64,000 bases of DNA from Tatumella ptyseos ATCC 33301. GTDB taxonomy: Bacteria; Pseudomonadota; Gammaproteobacteria; Enterobacterales; Enterobacteriaceae. Shown here in pieces: positions 1 through 7,984 of the stretch (positions are counted from its first letter, which is position 1; each line of letters begins with the position of its first letter). The notes beneath the pieces are model-generated. The model was not told the origin of the DNA and ran no database searches. It saw only the letters and a program-made list of their open reading frames with translations. The stretch is from the NCBI RefSeq assembly GCF_000735525.1, contig NZ_JMPR01000018.1, forward strand, positions 62,001 through 126,000, given 5' to 3'. The position numbers were made by a program, and so were the translations under genes.

Positions 1-1
1 G

Positions 2-115
2 GTGCCGGTAAGCCGTATTGAGCAGGTCCGCCGTGACATCATGGGCACCCTTCGTCAGCTGGCCGAAGAGGGTGAAATCAGGATCCAGATGTACGCTGAA
101 CGTACTGTCGAATAA
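2..115 (+). CDS. fliG: FliG flagellar motor switch protein, C-terminal fragment
   Basis: The reading frame enters from the left edge and stops at TAA 113-115, leaving 37 codons. The visible end (SRIEQVRRDIMGTLRQLAEE, then GEIRI) resembles the last helix of FliG, the rotor protein that couples the stator to the C-ring. It ends 12 bases before fliH, which is the normal fliG-fliH order. Only the extreme C-terminus is visible, so the call rests on this short match plus position. Confidence 0.75.
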   Translation: MPVSRIEQVRRDIMGTLRQLAEEGEIRIQMYAERTVE

Positions 116-127
116 CAGGAGAACCTG

Positions 128-805
128 ATGGATCACTCTTTCAGCCGTTATCGTTTTCCGGCCCTGCGCTCTGAAGAGAGCAAGAGCACTGCCGTATCAC
201 CTGCGCCTGAAACGGTATCTCTGGCCGCCCGGGAAACGGCTTTCGAACAAGCGAAAGCCGACGGCTACCGCCAGGGGCTGGCAGAAGGCAAGACTGAGGG
301 ATTCTCTCTCGGCCTGAGCGAAGGGAAAGCACAGGGCCTTGCGGAAGGCAGGGCACAGGGACTGGCAGAAAGTCAGTCCCTTTTTCAGCAAGCCTGTGCC
401 CCTCTGGATGCCGCCGCAGAACAGCTTACTGCCTGGTATGCACAAGCCGAAAAACAACAGAATGAAGCCACACTCGCGCTGGTCACCCGTATTGCCGGTC
501 TGGTGATCCGCCATGAAATTACCAGTCGTCCCGAACTGTTACTTTCGCTGATTGAAGACAAGCTGGCCTCCGAGCAACTCAGTGAACACTCCTTTGCGGT
601 TCGGGTGGCTGAAGCCGATTTTGACGCCATTGTTAAGCTTGCCCCTGAAAAACAAGCGGCATGGAATTTACAGTCAGTTCCGGATCTGGCCCGGGGGGAA
701 TGTATTATCGATACGGCGGAACAGGAAATTGACCTCGGTTGTCAGCAACGTCTGAACACCTGCCTGGCGACGCTGGAAAAAAGTCTGCAAGAGCCAAATA
801 CGTGA
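128..805 (+). CDS. fliH: FliH, flagellar export ATPase regulator
   Basis: 225 aa, close to the usual FliH length. FliH forms a dimeric stalk that holds and regulates the FliI ATPase at the flagellar export gate. Residues about 45-80 carry a run of glycine-every-fourth-residue repeats (GLAEGKTEG, GLSEGKAQGLAEG), the GxxxG helix-packing repeat typical of FliH. The C-terminal half is the conserved FliI-binding part. It lies between fliG and fliI and overlaps the preferred fliI start by 4 bases. In the Flag-2 nomenclature this would be lfiH. Confidence 0.9.
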   Translation: MDHSFSRYRFPALRSEESKSTAVSPAPETVSLAARETAFEQAKADGYRQGLAEGKTEGFSLGLSEGKAQGLAEGRAQGLAESQSLFQQACAPLDAAAEQLTAWYAQAEKQQNEATLALVTRIAGLVIRHEITSRPELLLSLIEDKLASEQLSEHSFAVRVAEADFDAIVKLAPEKQAAWNLQSVPDLARGECIIDTAEQEIDLGCQQRLNTCLATLEKSLQEPNT

Positions 806-2124
806 AGGGCCTGGATCACGCACTGGCCTCACTGGCGACGGTGCCTCTGAGCCTGGATGCCGGGAAACTTTGCCGGGTCACCGGGCCGCTGATGGAAGTC
901 AGTGGCTGTCCGTTAGCCATTGGTCAGCGCTGTGAAATCGAAACCGCTCACCGGCAGAGAATTGTTGCGGAAGTGGTGGGTTTCAATCGTGAACTGACGT
1001 ATCTGATGCCTTTGCAGAATCCTTCGGGTTTACACAGTGGTGCCCGCGTCTTCCCTGCCGGCAATTCAGCCGGTCTGGCCATCGGTGAAGAGTGGTTAGG
1101 CCGTATTTTCAATGGACTGGGTGAGCCGGTCGATGAGGCTGGCCCTGTCGGTGGCGCATTTGTTGTCCCGGATCAGCTTCCCGCCGTCCCTGCACTGAAA
1201 CGCAGACCGGTCAGTGACCCGCTGGATGTCGGGATCCGTGCGATCAATGGTTTCCTGACCCTGGGACGTGGTCAGCGCGTCGGCCTGATGGCAGGCAGTG
1301 GCGTCGGGAAAAGTGTTTTACTGGGCATGATGGCACGGGCGACAGAAGCACAAATCGTGGTGGTCGGTCTGATCGGTGAGCGTGGCCGTGAAGTGAATGA
1401 ATTCCTGAATCATAGCCTGGGGGAGCAGGGGCGGAAGAAGGCGATTGTGATTGTTGCGCCCGCGGATGAAAGCCCGCTAATGCGTTTAAAAGCGACCGAA
1501 CTTTGCCATACCGTGGCGGCTTTTTTCCGTGACCAGGGCTTTCATGTGCTGCTGATGATCGACTCTTTAACCCGTTACGCCATGGCACAGCGTGAAATCG
1601 CCTTATCGCTGGGGGAAGCGCCAGCGACCAAAGGGTATCCGGCATCGGTATTTTCGTTGATCCCGCGACTGGTGGAAGCCGCAGGTAATGGCGAAGGCAC
1701 AGGGAGCCTGACGGCGATTTATACCGTCCTCGCCGAAGGGGATGATCAGCAGGATCCGATAGTCGATGCGGCACGCGCCGTACTCGACGGACATATTGTG
1801 TTATCACGTACGCTGGCAGAAGCCGGTCATTTCCCCGCCATTGATATCAGTCAATCCGTCAGTCGCTGTATGAGTCTGGTCGCGTCTGATGATCACCGTC
1901 GTGCGGCCAGACAGCTCAGGCAGCAATATGCCCGTTTCAGGGAAATTAAGCCGATGATGGCCCTGGGAGGCTATGTGGCAGGGGCCGATCCTGAGGTGGA
2001 TCTGGCGGTGGAGCAATCCCCGTCTCTCCATCGTTTTTTACAACAGGAAGATCAGCAACTGAGTTCATTTGCGGACAGCCGGCAGCAATTACTGGCGCTG
2101 GCACACGGGACGGCGGGTGAATGA
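802..2124 (+). CDS. fliI: FliI, flagellum-specific ATP synthase/export ATPase
   Basis: F1-beta-like ATPase that powers unfolding and export of flagellar subunits. From GTG 802 the protein has 440 aa. Walker A (GSGVGKS) falls at residues about 165-171 and the Walker B strand (VLLMID) ends at D254. The frame is open from an ATG at 739, but that would overlap fliH by 67 bases and add 21 residues. GTG 802 overlaps the fliH stop as GTGA, the coupling seen throughout this locus, and gives the normal family length, so I chose it. Lateral-system name lfiI. Confidence 0.93.
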   Translation: MKGLDHALASLATVPLSLDAGKLCRVTGPLMEVSGCPLAIGQRCEIETAHRQRIVAEVVGFNRELTYLMPLQNPSGLHSGARVFPAGNSAGLAIGEEWLGRIFNGLGEPVDEAGPVGGAFVVPDQLPAVPALKRRPVSDPLDVGIRAINGFLTLGRGQRVGLMAGSGVGKSVLLGMMARATEAQIVVVGLIGERGREVNEFLNHSLGEQGRKKAIVIVAPADESPLMRLKATELCHTVAAFFRDQGFHVLLMIDSLTRYAMAQREIALSLGEAPATKGYPASVFSLIPRLVEAAGNGEGTGSLTAIYTVLAEGDDQQDPIVDAARAVLDGHIVLSRTLAEAGHFPAIDISQSVSRCMSLVASDDHRRAARQLRQQYARFREIKPMMALGGYVAGADPEVDLAVEQSPSLHRFLQQEDQQLSSFADSRQQLLALAHGTAGE

Positions 2125-2540
2125 GCCAGACAGATCCGCTGAAGACGCTTGAACGCCTTCGCCGTCAGCAGTTACAACAGTGTCAGCAGCGGGTCAATGA
2201 ACAGCAGAAGGTCATTCGCGGTATGCAGTCCCGAATCCATACCTTGCAGGAATTTTTGCATGCGCCCGTCAGTCCGCTGACCCATGGCTTAGCCCTGCAT
2301 AACCAGGAGAATTATGCCCGGGAACTGCGTCAATTGCTCCGCTGGCAGCAGCAGCAGCAGCTTACCGCTGAGCAGGAGTTAGTCCGGCGTCAATCGGCGT
2401 TACTGGAAAGTCATTTACAGTATAAGCGGCTGGAAAGTTATGGTCATGAAGTGGCGCGGACCGGATTGCAGCAGCAACACCGGCAGGAGCAAAAGAGTAC
2501 GGATGCCTTAGCTGCCCTCCGTTTTGCCCGAAAATCCTAA
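2121..2540 (+). CDS. fliJ: FliJ, flagellar export chaperone/stalk protein
   Basis: 139 aa, almost entirely helical and very rich in Gln and Arg, as expected for the coiled-coil FliJ that sits in the FliI hexamer and links it to the export gate. The start overlaps the fliI stop (ATGA). There is no strong sequence motif; identity rests on size, coiled-coil character and the fliHIJ order. The 3' end overlaps the convergent flgN by 4 bases. Confidence 0.8.
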   Translation: MSQTDPLKTLERLRRQQLQQCQQRVNEQQKVIRGMQSRIHTLQEFLHAPVSPLTHGLALHNQENYARELRQLLRWQQQQQLTAEQELVRRQSALLESHLQYKRLESYGHEVARTGLQQQHRQEQKSTDALAALRFARKS

Positions 2541-2983
2541 GCGTGCGGGCCTGGCTGATAAAGCCAGGACAGTCCCTCACCCGTCGCAGGCAGGCTGTTC
2601 TGTAATATATCGTATTGCATTTCAATGAGTTGCTGGTTATGGCTATTGGCCTGCTGGCAATGCTGCAGTCGCTCTGTCATTTCCTGCCATGCGGATTGCA
2701 ACGGCTGCCGGGCGCCTTCCGGTAGTTCTGCCAGCAATTGCGTCATGCCCTGCGGGGCTGCGGGTAATCCCAGTAGCTGTAAACCCGCTATGCGCTGTCG
2801 GGCATGCTGATGTAACTGCCGGTAGTGTTGCATCAATTGCTGATTCAGTTCGTCGAGTTCAGACTGTGCATACGTCAGGATGGCCTGACGCTGGGCCGAT
2901 AATATCGCGTTGATCGCGTGCAGATGTTGCCTGTCTGCCAGCAGTTCCGTGCATAGCGTGCGAACCAGGTCAGCCTTACTCAT
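2537..2983 (-). CDS. flgN: FlgN, export chaperone for hook-associated proteins
   Basis: 148 aa helical protein on the minus strand, the size of FlgN, the cytoplasmic chaperone for FlgK and FlgL. It overlaps the upstream flgM stop by 4 bases and converges on fliJ with a 4-base overlap, so no terminator separates the two transcripts. The inverted flgN-flgM-flgA block between fliJ and flgB is the arrangement of Flag-2/lateral flagellar loci (lfgN). Confidence 0.82.
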   Translation of the reverse strand: MSKADLVRTLCTELLADRQHLHAINAILSAQRQAILTYAQSELDELNQQLMQHYRQLHQHARQRIAGLQLLGLPAAPQGMTQLLAELPEGARQPLQSAWQEMTERLQHCQQANSHNQQLIEMQYDILQNSLPATGEGLSWLYQPGPHA

Positions 2984-3258
2984 TCAGACCTCTGGTAAAA
3001 ACCGAGCATAGACCGGGCCAGTCCGTCGCTGTCCGCAGTGAGTTCACCAAGGCTTAAGGCGGCTTTCATTTCGGCGACCTTCGCGCTATCCACCTCCGGC
3101 ATGGCGGCTAATGTTTGCCGGGCGTCCATCATGGTCTGCTCTGTGGAGGCAGACAAGACTTTCGGGGCAGACGTTTTAATCGCCGTTTCATTATTTTGCG
3201 AAGAAATAACGGGGGTATTTACCCTGTCGTTATGCGTCACAGATGTCAGCTTTATCAT
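2980..3258 (-). CDS. flgM: FlgM, anti-sigma-28 factor
   Basis: 92 aa. The C-terminal half (DSAKVAEMKAALSLGEL, then LARSMLGFYQ) is the FlgM signature that binds the flagellar sigma factor. The N-terminus is Ser/Thr/Asn-rich and probably disordered, as in known FlgM proteins exported through the finished hook. Its likely partner is the sigma-28 gene at 18280-18999 in the same locus. A 65-bp gap separates it from flgA; I could not identify a convincing promoter there. Confidence 0.9.
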   Translation of the reverse strand: MIKLTSVTHNDRVNTPVISSQNNETAIKTSAPKVLSASTEQTMMDARQTLAAMPEVDSAKVAEMKAALSLGELTADSDGLARSMLGFYQRSE

Positions 3259-3323
3259 AAATAATCTCCGTTTCCTGCTTATAACGACGCTGTCTGGCTA
3301 TAAATTAAGTGGCAGCCCCTGAT

Positions 3324-4082
3324 TTATTCAATGGCTCTGACGCTGACCTGTTGTTCATTGATGACCTTGCCGATAAGCACCCGGCCGCTGCTGCTGTTTT
3401 TTACCTTAATGATCGCCCCTCTGACACCATTTTGCAAAGCAACCCCCGGCGCGGAAAGCTCCAGGCCCGGCTGCCGGATCAGTAAGGTGACCGGCTGCTC
3501 ACGACGGATCAGTAAAGGCGCTTTTAACACACTGAGCGTCAACGGTTGCCCGGCGGGCAGTGAACGCTTCAGCGCCATCTGCATAATATCTTCTGCGCGT
3601 GTCAGGATCTCGGGCCGTTGTCCCGGCAGGATCTGTACCTTCGTCATTTTTGTATTATCAGGGCTAAGCACGGTGCCGGCAGGCAGGTCGTCTGCGGTGA
3701 CAATCGCCTGCAGCGTAATACTGCTTATGGCTTCGGCCCGGGTCTTCCAGCTTCCCGCGGGGTCGGCACAGCTGATCAACAACGGGAAACGTGTCACCGG
3801 TGCATTTCGTGCCGGCGCACTGAAGGTAAGTCCGGAAGGGCAGGGTTGCAGCCGGTTCTCCCCGGTAAAAAAAGAGACCTTCGGCCGGACGGTGACCTGC
3901 TGCCAGCCTTGTTGCAGGGCATAAGCCCGTACCTGCTGTCCGACCCACTGCTCCGCCTGCGTTTCGACAGACGTCTCGCTACGGGCAGCCAGCGGGGAAA
4001 ACATCAGCAGTATCGTCATCAACCGGCAGGAAATTCCCCGGACGTCCGGGCGGAAGTTTCTTTTCCTCATTGGCCGCGGCAT
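3324..4082 (-). CDS. flgA: FlgA, P-ring assembly chaperone
   Basis: 252 aa periplasmic chaperone for FlgI P-ring assembly. An Arg-rich N-region and a hydrophobic stretch (MTILLMFSPLAARSE, from residue 22) form a Sec signal peptide. The C-terminal two thirds carries the SAF/FlgA-type beta-rich domain (ADDLPAGTVL, LLIRREQPVTL, GRVLIGKV). ATG 4082 has AAGG eight bases upstream. An ATG at 4070 is also possible. Divergent from flgB across a 103-bp region that holds a sigma-54 promoter pointing at flgB. Confidence 0.9.
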   Translation of the reverse strand: MPRPMRKRNFRPDVRGISCRLMTILLMFSPLAARSETSVETQAEQWVGQQVRAYALQQGWQQVTVRPKVSFFTGENRLQPCPSGLTFSAPARNAPVTRFPLLISCADPAGSWKTRAEAISSITLQAIVTADDLPAGTVLSPDNTKMTKVQILPGQRPEILTRAEDIMQMALKRSLPAGQPLTLSVLKAPLLIRREQPVTLLIRQPGLELSAPGVALQNGVRGAIIKVKNSSSGRVLIGKVINEQQVSVRAIE

Positions 4083-4127
4083 TATTTTAACCTTATGAAT
4101 TTATTATTTAAAATATTATTTTATTTC

Positions 4128-4143
4128 TGGCATGTAAATTGCA
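4128..4143 (+). promoter_or_regulatory. sigma-54 (-24/-12) promoter for the flgB operon
   Basis: TGGCATGTAAATTGCA matches the RpoN consensus TGGCAyG-N4-TTGCw at every defined position with exact spacing. It is 43 bases upstream of the flgB start, in an AT-rich stretch. It would drive flgBCDEFGHIJKL and lafW through a sigma-54 activator of the LafK/FlrC type, which is not in this window. Confidence 0.85.
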
Positions 4144-4185
4144 TTCAGACTGCGAAAGTTTCTGAATAACACAGGCAAGATTCTG

Positions 4186-4533
4186 ATGAGTATCTCTTTC
4201 GATCGGGCGTTGGGTAATAGCCCTCAGGCTATCGATCTACGGCTACAACGTGCCGAAATCCTCAGTGCAAACTTAGCGAATGCGGATACGCCCGGTTTCC
4301 AGGCTAAAGATATTGATTTTGCCGCTGAGATGCAACGGCAGCAAGGCAGTACCCTGCCGCAGGTGGCAGAAACGCTGTACCGGATACCGCAGCAGGCGAG
4401 CGCCGACGGGAACACCGTCGAATTACATAACGAGCAAACGGCTTTTGCCAGCAACAGTCAAAGCTTTCAGATGAGCCTCACCTTTTTAAATATGCAATTC
4501 GGCAACCTGCGGAGCGCAATTGAAGGCAAGTAA
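4186..4533 (+). CDS. flgB: FlgB, proximal rod protein
   Basis: 115 aa rod subunit. The N-terminal flagellar rod signature is present (ILSANLANADTPGF), as is the C-terminal helix (FLNMQFGNLRSAIEGK). Slightly shorter than the E. coli protein (about 138 aa). First gene after the sigma-54 promoter; 18 bases ahead of flgC. Confidence 0.93.
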   Translation: MSISFDRALGNSPQAIDLRLQRAEILSANLANADTPGFQAKDIDFAAEMQRQQGSTLPQVAETLYRIPQQASADGNTVELHNEQTAFASNSQSFQMSLTFLNMQFGNLRSAIEGK

Positions 4534-4551
4534 CGGCCAGGAGACCTAATC

Positions 4552-4974
4552 ATGGGATTTAATGCCATCTATCAGATTGCGGGCTCTGCCATGAATGCGC
4601 AGATGATCCGCCTTAACACGGTCGCCAGTAATCTGGCCAACGCCGATACCGCCGCGGGTTCCGCAGAGAGTGTTTATAAGGCACGGCAGCCGGTCTTCAG
4701 TGCGGTACTTGACCAGTCCATGGGGTCAGACGGAGCCTCTGCCAGTGTTGCCGTGACGGCCATTACCGAACAACCGGGGGCCATCGCCCGCTATGAACCT
4801 CATCATCCGCTGGCCGATGCGAAGGGATATGTCTATTACCCCGAGGTCAATACGGTGGATGAAATGGCCGATATGATGTCGGCGAGCCGGAGCTTTGAAA
4901 CCAATGTGGATGTGCTGAGTAATATTAAAAGTATGCAGCAAAGCCTGCTCAGACTGGGGGAAGGTAACTCATGA
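4552..4974 (+). CDS. flgC: FlgC, proximal rod protein
   Basis: 140 aa, family length. It has the conserved N-terminal rod motif (LNTVASNLANADTAAGS) and the C-terminal helix (VDEMADMMSASRSFETNVDV). Forms the rod with FlgB, FlgF and FlgG. Its stop overlaps the flgD start (ATGA). Confidence 0.94.
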   Translation: MGFNAIYQIAGSAMNAQMIRLNTVASNLANADTAAGSAESVYKARQPVFSAVLDQSMGSDGASASVAVTAITEQPGAIARYEPHHPLADAKGYVYYPEVNTVDEMADMMSASRSFETNVDVLSNIKSMQQSLLRLGEGNS

Positions 4975-5627
4975 ATATCAGTACCAGTACAACGGCGACC
5001 GGCACGACCGGCAGCACCACGGCCTCAGCGTCCGGGGCCGGGAGTCAGATCAGCGATATGTTTTTGCAACTGCTGGTGGCTCAGATTCAGAACCAGGATC
5101 CGACCAATCCTACGGATGGTAAAGAATATGTCAGTCAGCTGGCACAACTGAGCCAGGTGCAATCGATGGACAGTATGACCAGCCTGATGACCGGTACGTC
5201 GCGGCAGGTCAGTTCTCTGCAAAAACAAAGCATTGGTGCGCTGACCGGGCAGTCTGTCATGGTGCAGGCCGACTCGCTGACAACGGACGGAACCACCGCC
5301 ATCAGCGGACGGACCACCCTCAGCCATGCCGCTTCGCAGGTGACGCTGACCCTGACAGACAGCAGCGGTCACGCGTATCCGGTGTCTCTGGGATCTGCGG
5401 CGGCCGGTGATGTCAGCTTTACTCTGGATCCTGCGGCCGCGGGCTTACCTGCAGGCACCTATAGCCTGAGTGTCACTACGGATAACGACCAGAGCGGATT
5501 AACCGCTGAACTGGCAGGAACGGTCAAATCCGTCCGTTTCCCGTTATCCGGCAGCGATCCCATCCTGAATATTCAGGGGCTGGGAGATGTCAGCTACAGC
5601 GCAATTACACAATTCAGCATGGCTTAA
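4971..5627 (+). CDS. flgD: FlgD, hook capping/scaffold protein
   Basis: 218 aa. The N-terminal conserved block (DMFLQLLVAQIQNQDPTNP, then SQLAQLSQVQSMD) is diagnostic of FlgD, the cap that guides hook subunit polymerisation. The C-terminal half is the beta-rich Tudor/FnIII region. Preceded by a Ser/Thr/Gly-rich stretch of about 25 residues. Translationally coupled to flgC. Confidence 0.94.
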   Translation: MNISTSTTATGTTGSTTASASGAGSQISDMFLQLLVAQIQNQDPTNPTDGKEYVSQLAQLSQVQSMDSMTSLMTGTSRQVSSLQKQSIGALTGQSVMVQADSLTTDGTTAISGRTTLSHAASQVTLTLTDSSGHAYPVSLGSAAAGDVSFTLDPAAAGLPAGTYSLSVTTDNDQSGLTAELAGTVKSVRFPLSGSDPILNIQGLGDVSYSAITQFSMA

Positions 5628-5660
5628 CGCGGTTTATCGACGACCAGAGGAAAACAGATC

Positions 5661-6431
5661 ATGAGTTTTAATATCGCTATTCGTGGATTAAATGCGGTCA
5701 GCGCCCAGCTAAACACGATTTCCAACAATATTGCCAATGCCGATACTGTCGGCTTCAAATCAGGACGGGAGAACTTTTCCGCTCTGTATGTGAATGGCAC
5801 CGGTAACGGTGTGCTGGACCAGGGCGCTCAGCAAAGTATCGATGCGAACGGGTCATTAGTGAGCAGCTCCAGCAGCCTGGATATGGCCATCAGCGGTAAG
5901 GGTTTCTTTGTATTACATGATTCCAATGGCAGCCAGAAATTCAGCCGCGCAGGTTACGTACAGGTCGATAAAGACGGGAAGCTGGTCAATAACACCGGCT
6001 TACAGTACGAGGGGTACCAAAACGGAGCGACAACGGGCGCCGTATCGCCGATTAAGGTGCCACAGACAAATGGTGAATATGATCTGAGCGGCGTCAGTCT
6101 GGATGAGCAGGGAAATGTTCAGGCGACTTATACGGATGGTTCAAAACTCACCGCAGGTCAGGTGGCACTGGCCAGTTTTCCGAATGAAGACCAACTACAG
6201 GCGGAAGACGGCACCACCTGGAGCGCGACCGGGGAGTCCGGCGCAGCACAGTTCGGTGTTGCACAAAGCGGTGTGCTGGGCAGCCTGCATAACGGTTCGT
6301 TAGAGTCCTCCAACGTTGATCTGACCGGCGAACTGGTCAACCTGATGAGTGCCCAGCGCAACTATCAGGCGAATACCAAAGTGATCAGTACCGATAGCAG
6401 CATGTTCACCGCCTTATTCCAGGCCATCTGA
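5661..6431 (+). CDS. flgE: FlgE-like hook protein, unusually short (D2 domain missing)
   Basis: Sits between flgD and flgF where flgE belongs. The N-terminus (MSFNIAIRGLNAVSAQLNTI, then NNIANADTVGFKSG) and C-terminus (LESSNVDLTGELVNLMSAQR) are canonical FlgE/FlgG-family ends. At 256 aa it is about 150 residues shorter than E. coli FlgE (about 400). The residues around 112-130 (LQYEGYQ, SPIKVPQ) run almost directly into the part that normally follows the D2 domain (LTAGQVALASF, WSATGESG). The frame is intact with no sign of a frameshift, so this is a compact D0-D1 protein, not a pseudogene. Stop overlaps the flgF start. Confidence 0.85.
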   Translation: MSFNIAIRGLNAVSAQLNTISNNIANADTVGFKSGRENFSALYVNGTGNGVLDQGAQQSIDANGSLVSSSSSLDMAISGKGFFVLHDSNGSQKFSRAGYVQVDKDGKLVNNTGLQYEGYQNGATTGAVSPIKVPQTNGEYDLSGVSLDEQGNVQATYTDGSKLTAGQVALASFPNEDQLQAEDGTTWSATGESGAAQFGVAQSGVLGSLHNGSLESSNVDLTGELVNLMSAQRNYQANTKVISTDSSMFTALFQAI

Positions 6432-7162
6432 TGGATCGCTTATTGTACACCGCGCTCAGCGGGGCCAGTGTGGCTCAGCAGGAGCAGCAGATCCATGCGA
6501 ACAACCTGGCAAATGTCAATACAGAAGGCTTTCGTGCTGACCTGGCATTAGCGCAGCAGCAGGCTTTATCGGCTAATCCCGGAGAAACACGGGTGATGAA
6601 CAGCGAAAGCCCTTCCGGGGTCGATCTGTCTGCCGGTGCCATTCAGGCCACCGGCCGGAACCTGGATGTGGCGATCCAGGGGCAGGGGTATCTGACCGTA
6701 GTGACGGGAAAAGGCGAAGCTTTTACCCGTGACGGCCAGCTGACCATTGATTCTCAGGGGCAAATGTATGCTCACGGGTATCCGGTCGCCGGGGATAACG
6801 GGCCGGTGATCCTGCCACCGTTTTCGTCGGTCAGTATCGGTCAGGACGGCATTATTTCTATTGTTCCGCAGGAAAGCGGTAACACGACGCCCGTCGACGT
6901 CGATCGCCTCAGGCTGGTTAACCCCCCGGCTTCGTCGTTATCTAAAAATGAGCAAGGGCTGCTGGTCAGCTCTCAGCGTAATAATCCCGCCGATGAAGGT
7001 GTCCGGGTCGTCTCCGGGCATCTTGAGAGCTCGAACGTGTCTGCCGTCGGGGAAATGCTCGCCAGTATGTCGGTTAACCGGCAGTTTGAAGCGCAAATTA
7101 AAATGATGAAAACCGCCGATGATTTAGCCTCAGCGGGTAATCAGCTGCTGAGAAACAGCTAA
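6431..7162 (+). CDS. flgF: FlgF, proximal rod protein
   Basis: 243 aa, normal length. Carries the N-terminal rod motif (IHANNLANVNTEGFRADL) and the C-terminal SNVSAVGEMLASMSVNRQFE block. The start MDRLLYTALSGA is characteristic of FlgF. Overlaps the flgE stop by one base (TGATG). Builds the rod section between FlgB/FlgC and FlgG. Confidence 0.94.
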   Translation: MDRLLYTALSGASVAQQEQQIHANNLANVNTEGFRADLALAQQQALSANPGETRVMNSESPSGVDLSAGAIQATGRNLDVAIQGQGYLTVVTGKGEAFTRDGQLTIDSQGQMYAHGYPVAGDNGPVILPPFSSVSIGQDGIISIVPQESGNTTPVDVDRLRLVNPPASSLSKNEQGLLVSSQRNNPADEGVRVVSGHLESSNVSAVGEMLASMSVNRQFEAQIKMMKTADDLASAGNQLLRNS

Positions 7163-7189
7163 TCTGCAGCGTTAACATGAGAAGCGATA

Positions 7190-7975
7190 ATGAATCCTGC
7201 ATTGTGGATCAGTAAAACCGGATTAAGTGCACAGGATGCACGTCTGACAACCATTTCCAATAACCTGGCAAACGTTAATACCACGGCGTTTAAAAAGGAT
7301 CGCACGCTGTTTGCCGATCTTTTCTATCAGAATCAGCGATCTGCCGGCAGTCCGCTGGATCAGCAGAACACGACGCCCACCGGCACACAATACGGGACCG
7401 GGGTTAAAATTGTCGGCACGCAGAAAGAGTTCAGTGTGGGCAATATCCAGAACACCGGGCAGAAATTAGATGTGGCGATCACCGGGGACGGGTTCTTCCA
7501 GGTGCAGCTCGCCAACGGGGATACCGGGTATACCCGGGCGGGGAATTTCCAGCGTAATCAGGACGGCGTCCTGACCACGGCGGAAGGCTTACCGTTACAG
7601 CCGGAAATTACTATCCCCGCTAATACGACAGATATCCAGATAGGCAAAGACGGCACCGTCAGAGCCACGGTTGCCGGTGAGACCGATCCGCAGGAGCTGG
7701 GGCAACTGACACTGGTGAATTTTATGAACCCGGCCGGGCTTTCAGCCCAGGGGGATAACCTTTATCAGGCAACGGCAGCCAGTGGAGATGCGACGGAAGG
7801 AACCCCCGGTGAAGATGGTCTCGGTCAGCTTGAACAGGGCGCGCTGGAAGGCTCGAACGTGCAGGTCGTTGAAGAAATGGTGGATATGATCACGGTGCAA
7901 CGAGCATATGAGATGAATGCCAAAATGGTCTCTGCGGCAGATGACATGCTGAAATTTGTGACCCAGACGCTATAG
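7190..7975 (+). CDS. flgG: FlgG, distal rod protein
   Basis: 261 aa, matching the family length of about 260. The N-terminal motif (TTISNNLANVNTTAFKKDR) and C-terminal motif (LEGSNVQVVEEMVDMITVQR) are highly conserved FlgG signatures. It forms the distal rod (drive shaft) that passes through the L and P rings encoded just downstream by flgH and flgI. Confidence 0.96.
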   Translation: MNPALWISKTGLSAQDARLTTISNNLANVNTTAFKKDRTLFADLFYQNQRSAGSPLDQQNTTPTGTQYGTGVKIVGTQKEFSVGNIQNTGQKLDVAITGDGFFQVQLANGDTGYTRAGNFQRNQDGVLTTAEGLPLQPEITIPANTTDIQIGKDGTVRATVAGETDPQELGQLTLVNFMNPAGLSAQGDNLYQATAASGDATEGTPGEDGLGQLEQGALEGSNVQVVEEMVDMITVQRAYEMNAKMVSAADDMLKFVTQTL

Positions 7976-7984
7976 GGACGACGG

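Noticed and set aside
1244-1807. Long antisense open frame inside fliI
   Set aside because: It lies wholly within a conserved gene, has low-complexity Pro/Arg/Ser composition and no recognisable domain.
3259-3323. Sigma-28 promoter for flgM
   Set aside because: The best minus-strand candidate matches only 5 of 8 in each half, too weak to call.
5661-6431. Reading flgE as a frameshifted or truncated pseudogene
   Set aside because: Both conserved ends are in one open frame with an overlapping flgF start and no stop or frame break; the shortening is a clean internal loss.
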